From positions 62,001 through 126,000 of the forward strand of contig JALRMH010000020.1 of NCBI GenBank assembly GCA_026119935.1: a stretch of DNA of 64,000 nucleotides. The letters run 5' to 3'. Positions within the stretch are counted from its first letter, which is position 1; each line of letters starts with the position of its first letter. Origin of the DNA: Endothia cerciana. Taxonomy: Eukaryota; Ascomycota; Sordariomycetes; Diaporthales; Cryphonectriaceae. A program made the translations under genes and the position numbers. The notes under the pieces are model-generated. The model was not told the DNA's origin, ran no database searches, and saw nothing but the letters and a program-made list of their open reading frames with translations. Below, piece after piece: positions 11,793-22,723 of the stretch.

Positions 11793-12876
11793 TATGCGTC
11801 TGTCGATTCAAATAGGAGGAATAGATCACACCACGGCAACGTCCCAACAAAGCGCCACTTGAGACTCATGTGAGAGGCAAAGTCGTGGGACCATCCAACC
11901 AACCTGCTTGCTGGCGCAGAAGCATCCGATGAACGCTCGTGTTCGTGGCCAATTCTTAGAAGCCCTATCACAGGGTAGGTGCCATATTTCTCGGTATGGA
12001 GACCGATCTCGGCTATTGGGGGGCGGTCCACTACCTTAAACTTGGGAAGCACTGAGTGAGAGCTTTAAGATTCCACTACTGACCAGCTTGAAGGACGGCA
12101 CAAGCTAGGAGGGTGAGGCTGGATTTGAGAATGATATGGAGACTGCCAGTGAGACTGGCAGCGAGGGAAAATGGTCACTGCCTAAGATATCCAGTTACTG
12201 CGGTGTTCATGAATTACCTCAGTCTGGCTAAGAGACTCGTCAACCTTGAGGCAGATCAATATAAGGGCCTCATTGTGGCAGGCACCTGTGCATTCGACCC
12301 ATCATGCTCAGCGTTTTACCCTGTCTTCTGACTTCGCGGTATTGTTGATGCATTATAGCATGGTGGTCAACTGGTGGACTTCGTCTAAGCTGTGTATAAA
12401 GATGCTGATCCAGTAGTCCCGATGTATCATACAAACAGGCCAAGTGGAGATGTAAGATTGCAGATCCCAGTTCGTGACCTGCGTGTAATTAAAAGCATAC
12501 TGACGGGTCTTGGAGAAGTTTAAACGACCTGCCTTTTCAAGGTTGTCCGCGGGGTACAAGAAGGCAACCGTAGTGGTACGACCCCAAGTGCCTATGTAGA
12601 CAGCTAGAGGCGCGAATCTGGACACACCTGCATGCAAACTGTAGTATCACAGCAAGGGAATTTCCAGAGATTGTCGTCATGGGATTGTGATGTCAATCTG
12701 CTGTGTTCCTGCCTTTCCCCTATGCGACTCCAGAGGGGGGCATGAAATTTGACGATCTGCAAGCCTTGCCCTATACTCAGGTGACCCTATAACCCCTCAT
12801 TCAGATTCTAAGTCAGGCACCGGGAACAAAGGTCGTCTCGAGAAGAGAAGACTTCTCATATCCTCCCTGTCTACCT
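11793..12876. other. Intergenic region (1.1 kb)
   Basis: No coding region is supported. It is the 3' flank of the MFS exporter and the promoter of the GH92 gene. Confidence 0.5.
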
Positions 12877-15327
12877 ATGACACAAACCGGAAGCCTTGCC
12901 CGCAACATGGGCTCCCTTCGTTATGCCGGTCTCCCCATATCAACCCTCCTCCTAGGGACACTCACTGCTCCTGCCCTGGCCCAGAATACAACAAATACCA
13001 CCAGCCGCTTTGATCCTCTGACCTATGTTGACCCACTGATCGGTTCCACCAACGGCGGCAACGTCTTCGCGGGCGCCTCACTTCCGTACGGCCTCGCCAA
13101 AGCAGTCGCAGACGTCAACGGGCAGAACACGGGTGGCTTCGCGACGGACGGGAGCAACGTCACCGGCTTCAGCTCGGTGCACGACTCCGGGACGGGCGGC
13201 AACCCGAGCCTGGGGAACTTTCCCTTGTTCCCGCAGGTATGCCCCGACGATGCCGACGTGGACAGCTGCAGCTTTCGGATCGGGGACAGGGCGGTGCCGT
13301 ACGTGAACAGCAGCGTGGTCGCGCGCCCGGGGTACTTTGCCGTGCAGCTGGCGTCGGGCGTCTCGGCGGAGATGACGGTGGCGGAGAAGACGGCGCTGTA
13401 TCGATTCAAGTTCCCCGGCGGCGGGAGCGGGAATGGCACCGATGGATCGCATCCGCTCGTGTTGCTCGATCTCACGGATCTCTGGCAGAGCAGACAGAAT
13501 GCCTCCATCAGTGTCGATGCAGACACGGGCCGAATGACTGGCAACGGCACATTTCTGCCGAGTTTTGGAGCGGGATACTACCAGCTGTTCTTCTGCGTCG
13601 ACTTCTTCGGGGCGGGCATCTACGAGACTGGCGTCTGGGTGAACAATCGCGCGGGTTCCGCGCCGAAGGAGATGTTCGTCACCAGGGGTTTCAACCTGTT
13701 CTACCTCGAGGCCGGCGGTTTCGTGAGATTCTCGTCTCCCACAGACAATGAGGTCCTGGCGAGGATGGGCATGAGCTTCATCAGCTCATATCAAGCATGC
13801 AGCAACGCCGAGACGGACATTCCTCATCCGGATAGGGATTTCGACACACTCGTCGGGGGAGCACAGGATGCCTGGAGGGACAAGCTGAGCCCGGTGGCAG
13901 TAACTCCTGGAGGAGCTGATGACAACCTCCAGACGAGTTTCTGGAGCGGACTGTACCGTGCGATGATGTCTCCCCAGAACTACACCGGCGAGAATCCAAA
14001 ATGGGATAGTGGCATTCCCTACTTCGACTCCTACTACTGCATCTGGGACTCTTTCCGGGTGCAGCACCCTCTGCTCACGATTCTCGACCCTTCCGCCCAG
14101 ACGCAGATGGTGAACTCGCTCCTCGATATCTACCAGCACGAAGGCTGGCTCCCGGACTGCCACATGTCTTTGTGCAAGGGCTGGACGCAAGGCGGGAGCA
14201 ACGCAGACAACGTAATTGTCGACGCATACGTCAAGAACCTCTCCACGAGCATCAACTGGGGCCTGGCCCTGGACGCCATCGTCAATGACGCCGAGAACGA
14301 GCCACTTGAGTGGTCGATACACGGGCGAGGAGGGCTTACCAGCTGGAAAACTCTCGACTACATACCCTATCTTGACTACGACCCGATTGGCTTTGGAACC
14401 AACTCGCGCAGCATCTCACGCACACTCGAATACGCCTACAATGATTTCTGCATCGCGACGCTTGCACAAGGGCTCGGCCAGTCAGATCTCTATACCAAGT
14501 ACTTTGCCCGCAGTACAAACTGGCAGAACCTTTGGAAGGCAGACCAAACGTCCCTGATCAACGGCACCGATACAGGCTTTACTGGATTCTTCCAGCCCAA
14601 GTATCTCAACGGGACGTGGGGCTTCCAGGACCCGATCGCCTGCTCAAACCTCGCCTCCTTCTGCTCGCTGACCACGAACCCCTCCGAGACGTTCGAGGCG
14701 AGCATATGGCAGTACCAGTTCCTCGTCCCTCAGGATGTATCCGCGATTATTTCGCTTATGGGCGGCGACGACCCCTTCGTCTCCAGGCTGGACTTCTTTC
14801 ACACTTCGGGGCTCGCCGACATCTCCAACGAGCCCGTCTTCCTGACGGTGTACTTGTACCACTACGCCGGCCGGCCTGGCCTGTCCACCAGCAGAATCCA
14901 TACCTATATCCCGGGCTCACTCAACGACACAGACGCCGGCCTGCCGGGGAACGACGACAGCGGCGCGATGGGCTCATTCCTCTTCTTCGGCATGATCGGG
15001 CTGTTTCCCGTGGCTGGCCAGAACGTCTACCTGATCTCCGCGCCATTCTTCGAAAGCGTGAGCATCACGCACCCTCTAACGGGGAAGACAGCAACGACGA
15101 GAGTCGTGGCGGGCTGGGATGCTGCCTATCAGAGCATCTATATACAGAACGTTACGGTGAACGGGCGGCCTTGGACGAAGAGCTGGATCGGGCATAAGTT
15201 CTTCACCGAGGGGTGGACGATGGAGTTGACGCTGGGGGCTACCGAGTCTGGTTCGTGGGGCAGGGCAGATGTGGATCGCCCGCCAAGCTATTCCGCTTCT
15301 TCTTCGACGAGGTTGATGGGCTTGTAG
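12877..15327 (+). CDS. GH92 alpha-mannosidase, secreted, 816 aa
   Basis: GH92 enzymes are calcium-dependent exo-alpha-mannosidases, mostly alpha-1,2, that trim mannan side chains and N-glycans. The frame is a single intronless exon. A hydrophobic leader ends at APALA. The first ATG (12877) adds 10 polar residues before it, so the ATG at 12907 (MGSLRYAGL) may be the real start. The N-terminal beta-domain contains YVDPLIGSTNGGNVFAGASL and GFSSVHDSGTGG, both characteristic of the family. The catalytic (alpha/alpha)6 part contains YYCIWDSFRVQHPLL, LPDCHMSLCKGWTQGGSNAD and a late GDDSGAMGSFLFFGMIGLFPV. The length is normal for fungal GH92. Several N-glycosylation sequons (NTTNTT, NGT, NYT) fit secretion. 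With the GH76 and GH30 genes nearby, it could expose the alpha-1,6-mannan backbone to endo-attack. Confidence 0.93.
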   Translation: MTQTGSLARNMGSLRYAGLPISTLLLGTLTAPALAQNTTNTTSRFDPLTYVDPLIGSTNGGNVFAGASLPYGLAKAVADVNGQNTGGFATDGSNVTGFSSVHDSGTGGNPSLGNFPLFPQVCPDDADVDSCSFRIGDRAVPYVNSSVVARPGYFAVQLASGVSAEMTVAEKTALYRFKFPGGGSGNGTDGSHPLVLLDLTDLWQSRQNASISVDADTGRMTGNGTFLPSFGAGYYQLFFCVDFFGAGIYETGVWVNNRAGSAPKEMFVTRGFNLFYLEAGGFVRFSSPTDNEVLARMGMSFISSYQACSNAETDIPHPDRDFDTLVGGAQDAWRDKLSPVAVTPGGADDNLQTSFWSGLYRAMMSPQNYTGENPKWDSGIPYFDSYYCIWDSFRVQHPLLTILDPSAQTQMVNSLLDIYQHEGWLPDCHMSLCKGWTQGGSNADNVIVDAYVKNLSTSINWGLALDAIVNDAENEPLEWSIHGRGGLTSWKTLDYIPYLDYDPIGFGTNSRSISRTLEYAYNDFCIATLAQGLGQSDLYTKYFARSTNWQNLWKADQTSLINGTDTGFTGFFQPKYLNGTWGFQDPIACSNLASFCSLTTNPSETFEASIWQYQFLVPQDVSAIISLMGGDDPFVSRLDFFHTSGLADISNEPVFLTVYLYHYAGRPGLSTSRIHTYIPGSLNDTDAGLPGNDDSGAMGSFLFFGMIGLFPVAGQNVYLISAPFFESVSITHPLTGKTATTRVVAGWDAAYQSIYIQNVTVNGRPWTKSWIGHKFFTEGWTMELTLGATESGSWGRADVDRPPSYSASSSTRLMGL

Positions 15328-15739
15328 CTCGACGGAGGTGGATCAGGCAGTAAGGTCTTCACGGGATGACCAGCTGGTTCAAGGGGGTGTAAGGGTAGGG
15401 TCCGCGCTCCCACGCGACAGACCATTGCTGTATCTCAGGCACGCCATACACCAGAAATTCCCAAGACGTAATGCAAAGAGTAAAACTTGAATTCGAAGCC
15501 CCGGCCTCATCACCGGTTGTATATGCTTGCTGCCTCTTGGCGGCCATTCCCATTCGTGGTATCAAGACATGCCGAGTTCGTTGACCCCCTTATATACAGA
15601 AATGGGGCCAAGACAAATATGGAAAACGGGACAATGAAGGTCGGCTGCGCCCCGCAGCCGACGAGTAATCTGAAATGCCCAAGGCGGGGATCGAGAAACA
15701 CATGCTCTCCCCCACGCCGCCCAGCCCATGCTTGATAGT
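15328..15739. other. Convergent intergenic spacer (0.4 kb)
   Basis: This lies between the 3' ends of the GH92 gene (+) and a MARVEL-like gene (-). It holds only 3' flanking sequence. Confidence 0.5.
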
Positions 15740-17165
15740 TTACTGAAATGCCCCGCCGTCCTTCATGTCCTGTGCCCTCGTCTCGCCCTTGACATAGTCG
15801 CTTAGTCGTATATCGTTGCTCTCAGATCCGTGTCCGTCCATTGTGCGCTGGTTGCCGGGAGAGTAGGGGGGTAGCTGGTTGTGGTCGGGTGCAAAGTGGC
15901 CGCTATACCGCGAGCCGTCCGATACCATAGCTAGATTGGCGGCGTGCAGCTCACTGGACTCGTCGTCGAGCAGAGCAGGGTCAACTGGTATCGATGACGT
16001 CTGTTCAAGGTTCGACGGACCAGCTTGTGAGCTTGCTTGGAGTATCTGGTGGTGTGAGGAACTCGAGGACGCCTCGGGGATCGAGGGCAGACCGGCGCCC
16101 ATGAACCGCGACGGTGAAGGCAGGGATGCAGCCGACGGCGGGGCCGGCATGGGGGCCCGGCCTAGGGACGCCAGAATAGACTCCTCTATCGCCGCCTCCT
16201 CGTCACGGGTGAATTTCGGCATGACCACTGGCAAGTTCGACACCGGTGCCGGCGGGTGCGGCTGCGATCGGAGTTCCTGTTCCTGAATCTTGAGCTCCAG
16301 CTTGAGGATCTCTTCCCTCTCGTCCAGGAGATACTGGATCTCGCTGTTGCGGGTGTAGTTGTTCTCGCAGATGCGCATGACAGACAGTATTATCGTGATT
16401 ATAAATGTAAGGCTTGGGGGGGGGGGGGGGCGTTTGCGTTAGTTGGCGAGGGGTACCTGAGGTGATGTAGGATGATTACCTACATCGTAAGGACGGTGCA
16501 GAAGAAGAACCCGCGCTCCATGCTGCAGTACTTATCAAGCTCGCCTCGGTGGCCATCCTGTTCGTTACTAAAGCGGATCGTGCTGTAGCCGCGGGTGGGA
16601 AGGTCCGGCTTATCCCCCTTCAACCCTATAGACCAGCGAGCAACGTCAGAAGAGTCCCATGACTGCGGTTGGTGGAGGCCAGCGGGTCATACAAATTGTC
16701 GTTGTGAGGCCTGAGCAATTGGATGGGAGGCCGGTGAAGGACAGCAGAGACACCATGGTGACGTCGACGAAGCAGAACACCACATCTAGACATATAGTGC
16801 AGACCAAGAAGGCTGTCCTCCTAGATCGCTGACGGGTGTGTATTATGAAGAGCGAGAGCGTCGAGTATACGAACACCGCGGCGGCCTAGCATGAGAATTA
16901 GAACATGATGAAATAAAGCTGCTTCCCGAGGCCAGTCTGGGTAGAAGCCAGGAGGTTCGAGAAGCTGATAGATCATGGCGAGGCTGGCGAGGGGTAGCCC
17001 ATCGATACGTACTAAGATCTCCAGCACTAGTATAACCACTGAAGGGCCCAGCTTATTGACGTAGAGGTAGTAGGTGAGCCAGCCATTCATCACCCCCGGG
17101 ATAAAGGCTGCCAGGAGCTGGAATAGCCGCAACAGCACAAGGCATGTTGAGAGCCTTCGGCCCAT
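15740..17165 (-). CDS. Four-TM MARVEL-like membrane protein A, 386 aa
   Basis: This belongs to an uncharacterised fungal membrane protein family with the four-helix layout of MARVEL/Sur7-like proteins. Exons are 17165-17013, 16885-16693, 16625-16484 and 16412-15740 (387 codons with stop; phases 0, 1 and 2). Intron 1 is 127 nt (GTACGT donor), intron 2 is 67 nt (CTGAC branch, TATAG), and intron 3 carries a long C run before its AAG acceptor. TM1 is LLRLFQLLAAFIPGVMNGWL, TM2 spans VVILVLEILAAAVFVYSTL, TM3 spans FLVCTICLDVVFCFVDVTMV, and TM4 spans FFFCTVLTILTFIITIILSV. The TM3-TM4 loop has two cysteines in GLPSNCSGLT and GELDKYC with GYSTIRF between. About 220 residues of Ser/Pro-rich cytosolic tail follow, starting with a short coiled coil (LLDEREEILKLELKIQEQEL). 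It is divergent from its paralogue at 19382. The function is unknown. Confidence 0.75.
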
Positions 17166-19381
17166 CTTCAAGACAGGCAACCTTGCCGGTGGGCATGGGA
17201 TTGACCTTTCGACAGGACAACGAAAGACGACCGAGCAGAATGCCGAAAACGACAGGAGACGGGGGGGGGGGGGGGAGGGGAGAGGAAAGGAGGACGAGGT
17301 AGTCCTGAGCTGAAGGACGGGAAGCCGGTTTTTACTAGATGCTGATACAAGCAGAGGCGGTGTTACCTCACAGCCGGACGAGCTGGAGAGCGTGGGATGG
17401 TGTGTAAGAGAAATCCGAGGGCTGTGTCTCTGCCGAGCTGGTGTGGAGGAGACATGCAGCTTGCAGCAGCCAACAGGGAGAGCCGACATGGTACCGCGAG
17501 CACAAGCGAGGCTGGACACTGCATACTCAGTGATATCTAGGCGCCTATTAGGACACCAAAAGCACCAGCCGAGCCCCTCTGGCAATCAGACTGTGGTTGG
17601 TGAAGAGGTCACATCGGACAACGGGCCCGCATTCGGAGGCCGTAGATGGCTGAACAGCAGCCATGCGCCTTGAGAGTTGGTCAAGCAAAGCCGAGCCTAG
17701 GCAATATGCGAGTGGGGTTGTTCGGGGCCTGTGATCTCTCATCATCGCACCCGCCAAGTCGTTGTATGGCTTTTGTGTCACTACGGATTCCATCGGCGAT
17801 CACGAGGAGACCCAGGTACACCTCCTGTGGCTCGGGCGAGCTGACGGCTTCCCCAGATTCGACTGGACCAGTGCGCCCCCACGGAGAAATCACTGCTGTC
17901 CTGCTGCTCGATGCCCCCCTTTGATGGCCGGGGCTTCAACTGTGCGAAGTAAAGACAGGACGCAAGGAGATGGGGCTCTCTCGGAAGACTCTGGGCCAAT
18001 CCCTCGGTGGGTGATGATCACTGACAAGTGGTCATGAAATGAAATGCTCAAAGACCTTCCATGAGGAGCAAGCGCCCATGTACCGATTCCTAGATCTGTA
18101 CCGAAAAATAACCCATCCTGGCCCCATCTTCTCTCAAGGCTAACGAACTTGAGACGCAGAGAAGTGATCTCTGAATCCACTCACTCAAATCTACCGGCAT
18201 ACAACCGGGCAGTTTACAGTCGTTCGGCTCCTCCAATGTGACGATAGCACTGATTGGGATAAACACTTGTGTATCGCGAAAGAAGACATTAGGCCAGCTG
18301 GGGCCATGGGGTCTTGCGCATGGCGCGATGCATCACGACCGCCCTCAGCCCGGCTCAACAGCCGCCGCCTCGTCCGGTCGGCGTCCAGCAGGCCGACGTC
18401 AGGGCAAGCCTCAACCTTAACTCAATTCCTGCAGAATATCACGTCAGACGCTTGTCGCCCGTGTGAAAGAAGAGGGACGCGTCATCGGCAGGCGGCGGGG
18501 TCTCGAGTTCGAACAGCCACATTGGGTCTTAACAGGGCGAGTAAACCTGGCCTCGACCGTGGGGGCTTGAAACGTGAGGCACACAGCGCGGCCAGTGCCA
18601 GCCTCCCCCGTCGTTGTCGCGAGCTGAGGACAAGACGTCCTCGGTGTAGAAGCAGGCGTGGTTAGAGATGGGTAAATGTCGGCCAAGGGTGGACAGCTCG
18701 GGGGTCGGGAATTGAAAGCAGGACGACGCCCCACCTTCGGGCGTGGGTTGTGCAGCAGTGTTCCCTTGCAGACGGCCGTGGGTCGACCCGGCTGGCCCGG
18801 ATGTTGTCCCTCCCCAGATTCCGTCCTGCTTGGGTTGGCGGTGGCTGTGAAGATCACCTAGCACCGTTGTGAGCCTAGTGGCATAGACGCCCGTAGGCAA
18901 CAGCCAAGGTGAGGCGGGCATCACGTCGTGTTGTGGCTTTTCTTGCTGGGCTTGAGGACACCTCATCCACAAAGGCCACTTTTTGTCCTGTGGAAAGGTT
19001 TGAGAGGACACCTCTTCTAACCTGAACAACGAGGCGTCGAGCCAAGAGCCTACCACCCGTGACATTGGGCCCGGCCTTGGAATCTCCTGCTGCTGCTCGC
19101 CACTGCTGCTCGCCATCAGGTGACATCTTGGCCACCTCACCTTCCTGATACCGAAGGCGACAGCTGCGAGAGGCACCTCCGCGCTGCCCATCCCGGCCGA
19201 GAAGAGGGACTGGTGCGGTCCACTCCCACCTCGAGCCCACAGGTGTCTCTCTTTGTTGCTGCCTCGGTCCCGACCTCAGGTTACCGTCGTGCAGCCACGA
19301 CTACTGTACTGTACGGAGCACCTGTCGAGTCGTACTCGGTCCACCGGCCCAAGCCTGAGCGGTGCGAGCTAGGCCGAGACC
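17166..19381. other. Shared upstream region of the MARVEL-like pair (2.2 kb)
   Basis: This divergent intergenic DNA contains a G16-type homopolymer at about 17261-17280 and several open frames without domain character (for example 18529-19191, -), which I do not accept as genes. It would hold both promoters. Confidence 0.5.
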
Positions 19382-20825
19382 ATGGTTGAGAAAGTATTGC
19401 CGCAGGCAAGGAGGTTCAATGCTGTCGGCTTCAGTCTGGCAGCCATCCGGATCTGGCAGTGGAGCTCGTCATTCTTCGTCTATGCCTCCTTCAGTGTCCT
19501 CTACCACTACCTTCAGAGGAGTCGGCTCGGAGAGAATGGCCGAATGAAGAGCGTTGAACTTTTGGTACGGAATCTTCCTTCCCCTGCCCATCGTGTCCTT
19601 GTCCTCGTCCACTCTCCCGGGACTTGGACCCTCGAGGTGGTTAATTTGAGCCTCAGTGCTGATCGGACCCGACCTTCTAGGGTCTCGGATCCCTCGTCTA
19701 TTCCACCCTCATCATTTGCAGCGTTCACGTCTTCAGGGCCCTAGGCCTACGAAGATGGCGCGTGTTTGCCATCGCTTCCCTTCCGGGGGATCTCACTATG
19801 ATGGGCATCTGCCTCGCTAAGGTCACCATCCTCTCCCTGAGTGGCCTGCCAGCCGACTGTCACGGTCTCACAAGAGACAACTGTGAGTGAAACCCCATGT
19901 CGAGTTCCACTCTTCGGGCTGCATCTCGACCATGCATGAGTTCCGAGCGGCATCGAGCCGAGATTGAGAAGGTTTGGCAGCTGACATGACCTGCCTGCAG
20001 ACGAGGCTGGTAGTGACCTGATCCGTCAACCAGCGGATGGGTACAATACCATCCGCTTCGGGTCGTGGTCCACTTCCTCGACCGGCGAGCTCGATCGGTT
20101 ATGTACCTTCCCCAGGACCGTCTACGGCCTGTCCGTAGTTGCCATGTGAGGCGAGACCCTGATTCACATGTCAGATATTCCTACAAGCTGATGCGCTTAA
20201 AAGCTTCTCATATACCTTCTCGATTCTGTGCTCGGTGCTGTATATCCAGCAGCACAGGGCCGAGTCCGTCGACGACAACGAGAAGGCGGGCCAGCAACCG
20301 AGCCGCGCGCCTGGGCCCAGCCCAAGCCTTCTGCACCTCGGAGACCATATGCGGCCACCTTCGATCCTGGACCTGGAGGTTGTAGACCCCAGACCTCCTT
20401 CCCCTGGCAGAAGCTCAGACCGAGTTGCTTCTTGGTCCTCCTCGCCACCACAGGGGTCCATCCGCTCCACCAGGAGCAGCCGAACCCCAAGCACCAGCTC
20501 GCGGACCCCGTCGGTGTCGTCCGAGGACAGCTCAAGCTGGGTCGGGACCACACTGGTCAGCGACGGCGATTCCATAATCTCAGGGACGTCCGGCATCTCG
20601 GGCGCGTCCCTCCCCCCACGGCCCCTTCCTGGGTCCTCAGCCCCACCGCAGAGGAGGTGGTCGACGTCGACCAGCTCGTCGTACAATGCGAGCGCGTTCA
20701 TAGTGACGGACGGTTTCCGTCCTGCGAGCGATCCACCTGCGTATTCCAGCCGGCCAGGGAGTCTGTATCAGGAGCCCATGAAGTATGATGCGAGTTTGGG
20801 TATGCCCGGCACGCCGATGCCATGA
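19382..20825 (+). CDS. Four-TM MARVEL-like membrane protein B, 383 aa (paralogue)
   Basis: This is a second member of the family at 15740-17165, on the opposite strand. Exons are 19382-19564, 19681-19882, 20001-20145 and 20204-20825 (384 codons with stop). Its intron phases 0, 1 and 2 match the paralogue at equivalent protein positions. Four predicted helices are FSLAAIRIWQWSSSFFVYAS, a second at LGSLVYSTLIICSVHVF, a third at LTMMGICLAKVTILSL, and a fourth at VYGLSVVAIFSYTFSILCSV. The TM3-TM4 loop keeps GLPADCHGLT, GYNTIRF and GELDRLC, so the cysteine pair is conserved. The tail of about 190 residues is Ser/Pro/Thr-rich (RSTRSSRTPSTSSRTPS), with likely phosphorylation sites and PPAYSS-like motifs. 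No function is known; a role in plasma membrane domains or wall sensing, as for Sur7/MARVEL proteins, is only inference. Confidence 0.75.
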
Positions 20826-21266
20826 AAAACCTGATAAGAAACAGAACATGTCATAATTCGCCACGCTGATTACCCTGGTAGATGGCGTTGCTGGCGGCTG
20901 GTGGGAACGACGAAGAAGCCAGATGACGGACGAGACAACGAGGCATATGTGGTATCGGGATCCGCGGGGACTGCTGGTATCCGCGGACGCTGCTGGCGCC
21001 GCTGAGGCAAGCCGCGTCCATTAATATTTGATATGATGTTGTAATGCTGCGGAACCGAGTGGGAATGTAGTAATCATCCTGGAAGATTGTCAGGTGTTGT
21101 TTGAGGTGGGCCAGATAGCGGTAGGTGGGATGTTCATCATGTACTGGAGGCACAGTCTTCCAGCAAAGCACAGGCACGCCTGGCTGGCGATGAGACATAG
21201 GTCCCGCCGCCGTGACATCACGGTTGATGCTCTAGGAAAGGAATCAAGTGCCACCTTCTTGCTTTC
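20826..21266. other. Convergent intergenic spacer (0.4 kb)
   Basis: 3' flanks of the MARVEL-like gene (+) and EFM7 (-); nothing else is recognised. Confidence 0.5.
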
Positions 21267-22136
21267 TCATTTCGTGAGTTCTGTTTCTGGCCACCTCACG
21301 ACCCATCCTGTACAGGTCTTCCTGATCTCCTCATCGCCCGGGTCATCCACGAACATCGGTCGTTCCATCACCCTCTCCAGGATCTTGTCCACCACGAAAC
21401 CCCTCTCCCGCGCGAGGTCGAAGAACGCCAGGTCCTTGTGCTGCAGCCACGGCCTGTAGCTCGTGAAGAAGACGAACGCCTTGCTCTCCCCCGTCCTCCT
21501 CAGCGTGTCGCGTATCGTGTCGAGCAGCTTGCCGTGCTCCGAGTGTCTGAACAGTAGGTCCGCGAGGATGAGGACTTCGAACCTCGAGTCGCCAGTGGGC
21601 AGCTCGGCGAGGAGGGGCCGCGGGTCGGCGCCCCAGACGTAGCCCTTGGCAGTGACGATGTCTTGGTCGCGGTGGAACTCATCCTCGTCGCCAGCCTGGC
21701 CCTTCTCACCCCCCGTAGCGGCACCCACGCCGTCGGCGGCCCGCCGCCGCCGGCGGGGTATCAGCTCACACCCGTCCACGTTCTTCCACATCGTCTCAAC
21801 TATGGCAACGTCGGGATAGTCCGTGATCACCACCCGCCTCGCGCCCAGCACCGCGGCCACGATGCTGGGCAGCCCGGCGCCGGCGCCCAGCTCGAGGACC
21901 GTCCTGCCCTCGACCTCCCCCGGGTTCGTCTCGAACCAGTCCGAGATCACGCGCGAGCCGTTCCACAGGTGGTGCGCCTCGGTGGGACTGTACCCGACCA
22001 GGTGCAGGGTGATGGTCTGGCCGGACCGTGTGGTGTAGGTCTGTGTTGTGGGCGGAGGCGTGGGCGGGTAGTAGTCCTCGGGATCGTCGAACATGTTGCC
22101 GTGGGTTTCCACCTCTTCGCTGTCGGACCCGGACAT
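21267..22136 (-). CDS. EFM7: Protein N-terminal and lysine methyltransferase EFM7, 289 aa
   Basis: This is a class I SAM-dependent methyltransferase of the seven-beta-strand MTF16 group. The yeast orthologue EFM7 (once called NNT1) methylates Gly2 and Lys3 of elongation factor eEF1A in the cytosol. The frame is intronless. Family landmarks are the acidic start followed by DDPEDYYPPTPPPTTQTYT, SPTEAHHLWNGSRVISDWFE, the SAM motif VLELGAGAGLPSIVAAVLGA, VVITDYPD (motif II acidic residue), GYVWGADPRPLL and LILADLLFRHSEHGKLL. The C-terminus has FTSYRPWLQHKDLAFF. There is a short basic insertion (IPRRRRRAADGVG) between strands. The length is close to the family norm. The next gene upstream (IMPACT family) lies on the same strand with 0.6 kb between. 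Confidence 0.93.
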   Translation of the reverse strand: MSGSDSEEVETHGNMFDDPEDYYPPTPPPTTQTYTTRSGQTITLHLVGYSPTEAHHLWNGSRVISDWFETNPGEVEGRTVLELGAGAGLPSIVAAVLGARRVVITDYPDVAIVETMWKNVDGCELIPRRRRRAADGVGAATGGEKGQAGDEDEFHRDQDIVTAKGYVWGADPRPLLAELPTGDSRFEVLILADLLFRHSEHGKLLDTIRDTLRRTGESKAFVFFTSYRPWLQHKDLAFFDLARERGFVVDKILERVMERPMFVDDPGDEEIRKTCTGWVVRWPETELTK

Positions 22137-22723
22137 CTTGCAAGTGTTGCTTCGTCAGGGTCGAAACCCGGTAGTTGGTCAGTCTGCTTGGTGAGGCACT
22201 GCGTGCGTCTGTCTCGAGATTCCTCGCAGCGTTGACAAACAATTGCAGAGGAATGGAAGGACTTGCTGGATGAGATATCAATTCTTAGTGTGTTCACAAG
22301 ACTCCACGAAATGCGTGAGTCAAACTGTTGATCTCAATGAAAGAAGTCAACTCGCGCGCCGGCTCGAAATTTTTGAAGCTGTCTGAGAGGCCGTCTCCCA
22401 TGCGACAGGGATCCCCAACTCCACCGCTTCGCCGGCTCATGAGGCTCTAACAACAACGCCTGACTTCTAGAGTTGGTAGTTTTCTTATAACCTCTGGTTT
22501 TTCTTGCTTTCTCAGTCATTCGGGTGGCTTCTCGGGCCCTTGGATCATTTCAACTCTATTTCATACAGATGAAAGACGACAAAATCGGGTACCTCATGTA
22601 CTCATCATCAAGGCATGGCACTGCAATCCTTATCCCGTCTTCAACACAATTCTGATCATCAGAACACGGTACGAACCTTGCATGTCCACCAGCGGCTGGT
22701 GTAGATGGGCGTCAATGTCCTGT
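22137..22723. other. Intergenic region (0.6 kb)
   Basis: It is the promoter of EFM7 and the 3' flank of the IMPACT-family gene; no other feature is seen. Confidence 0.5.

Noticed and set aside
18490..18540. GAGTTCGAAC considered as a tRNA T-arm/B box
   Set aside because: No matching acceptor stem, D-arm or anticodon arm upstream; flanking bases do not pair.
18529..19191. 220-codon open frame on the minus strand between the MARVEL-like genes
   Set aside because: No domain-like pattern, irregular composition, and no supporting splice structure; probably a chance frame in GC-rich promoter DNA.
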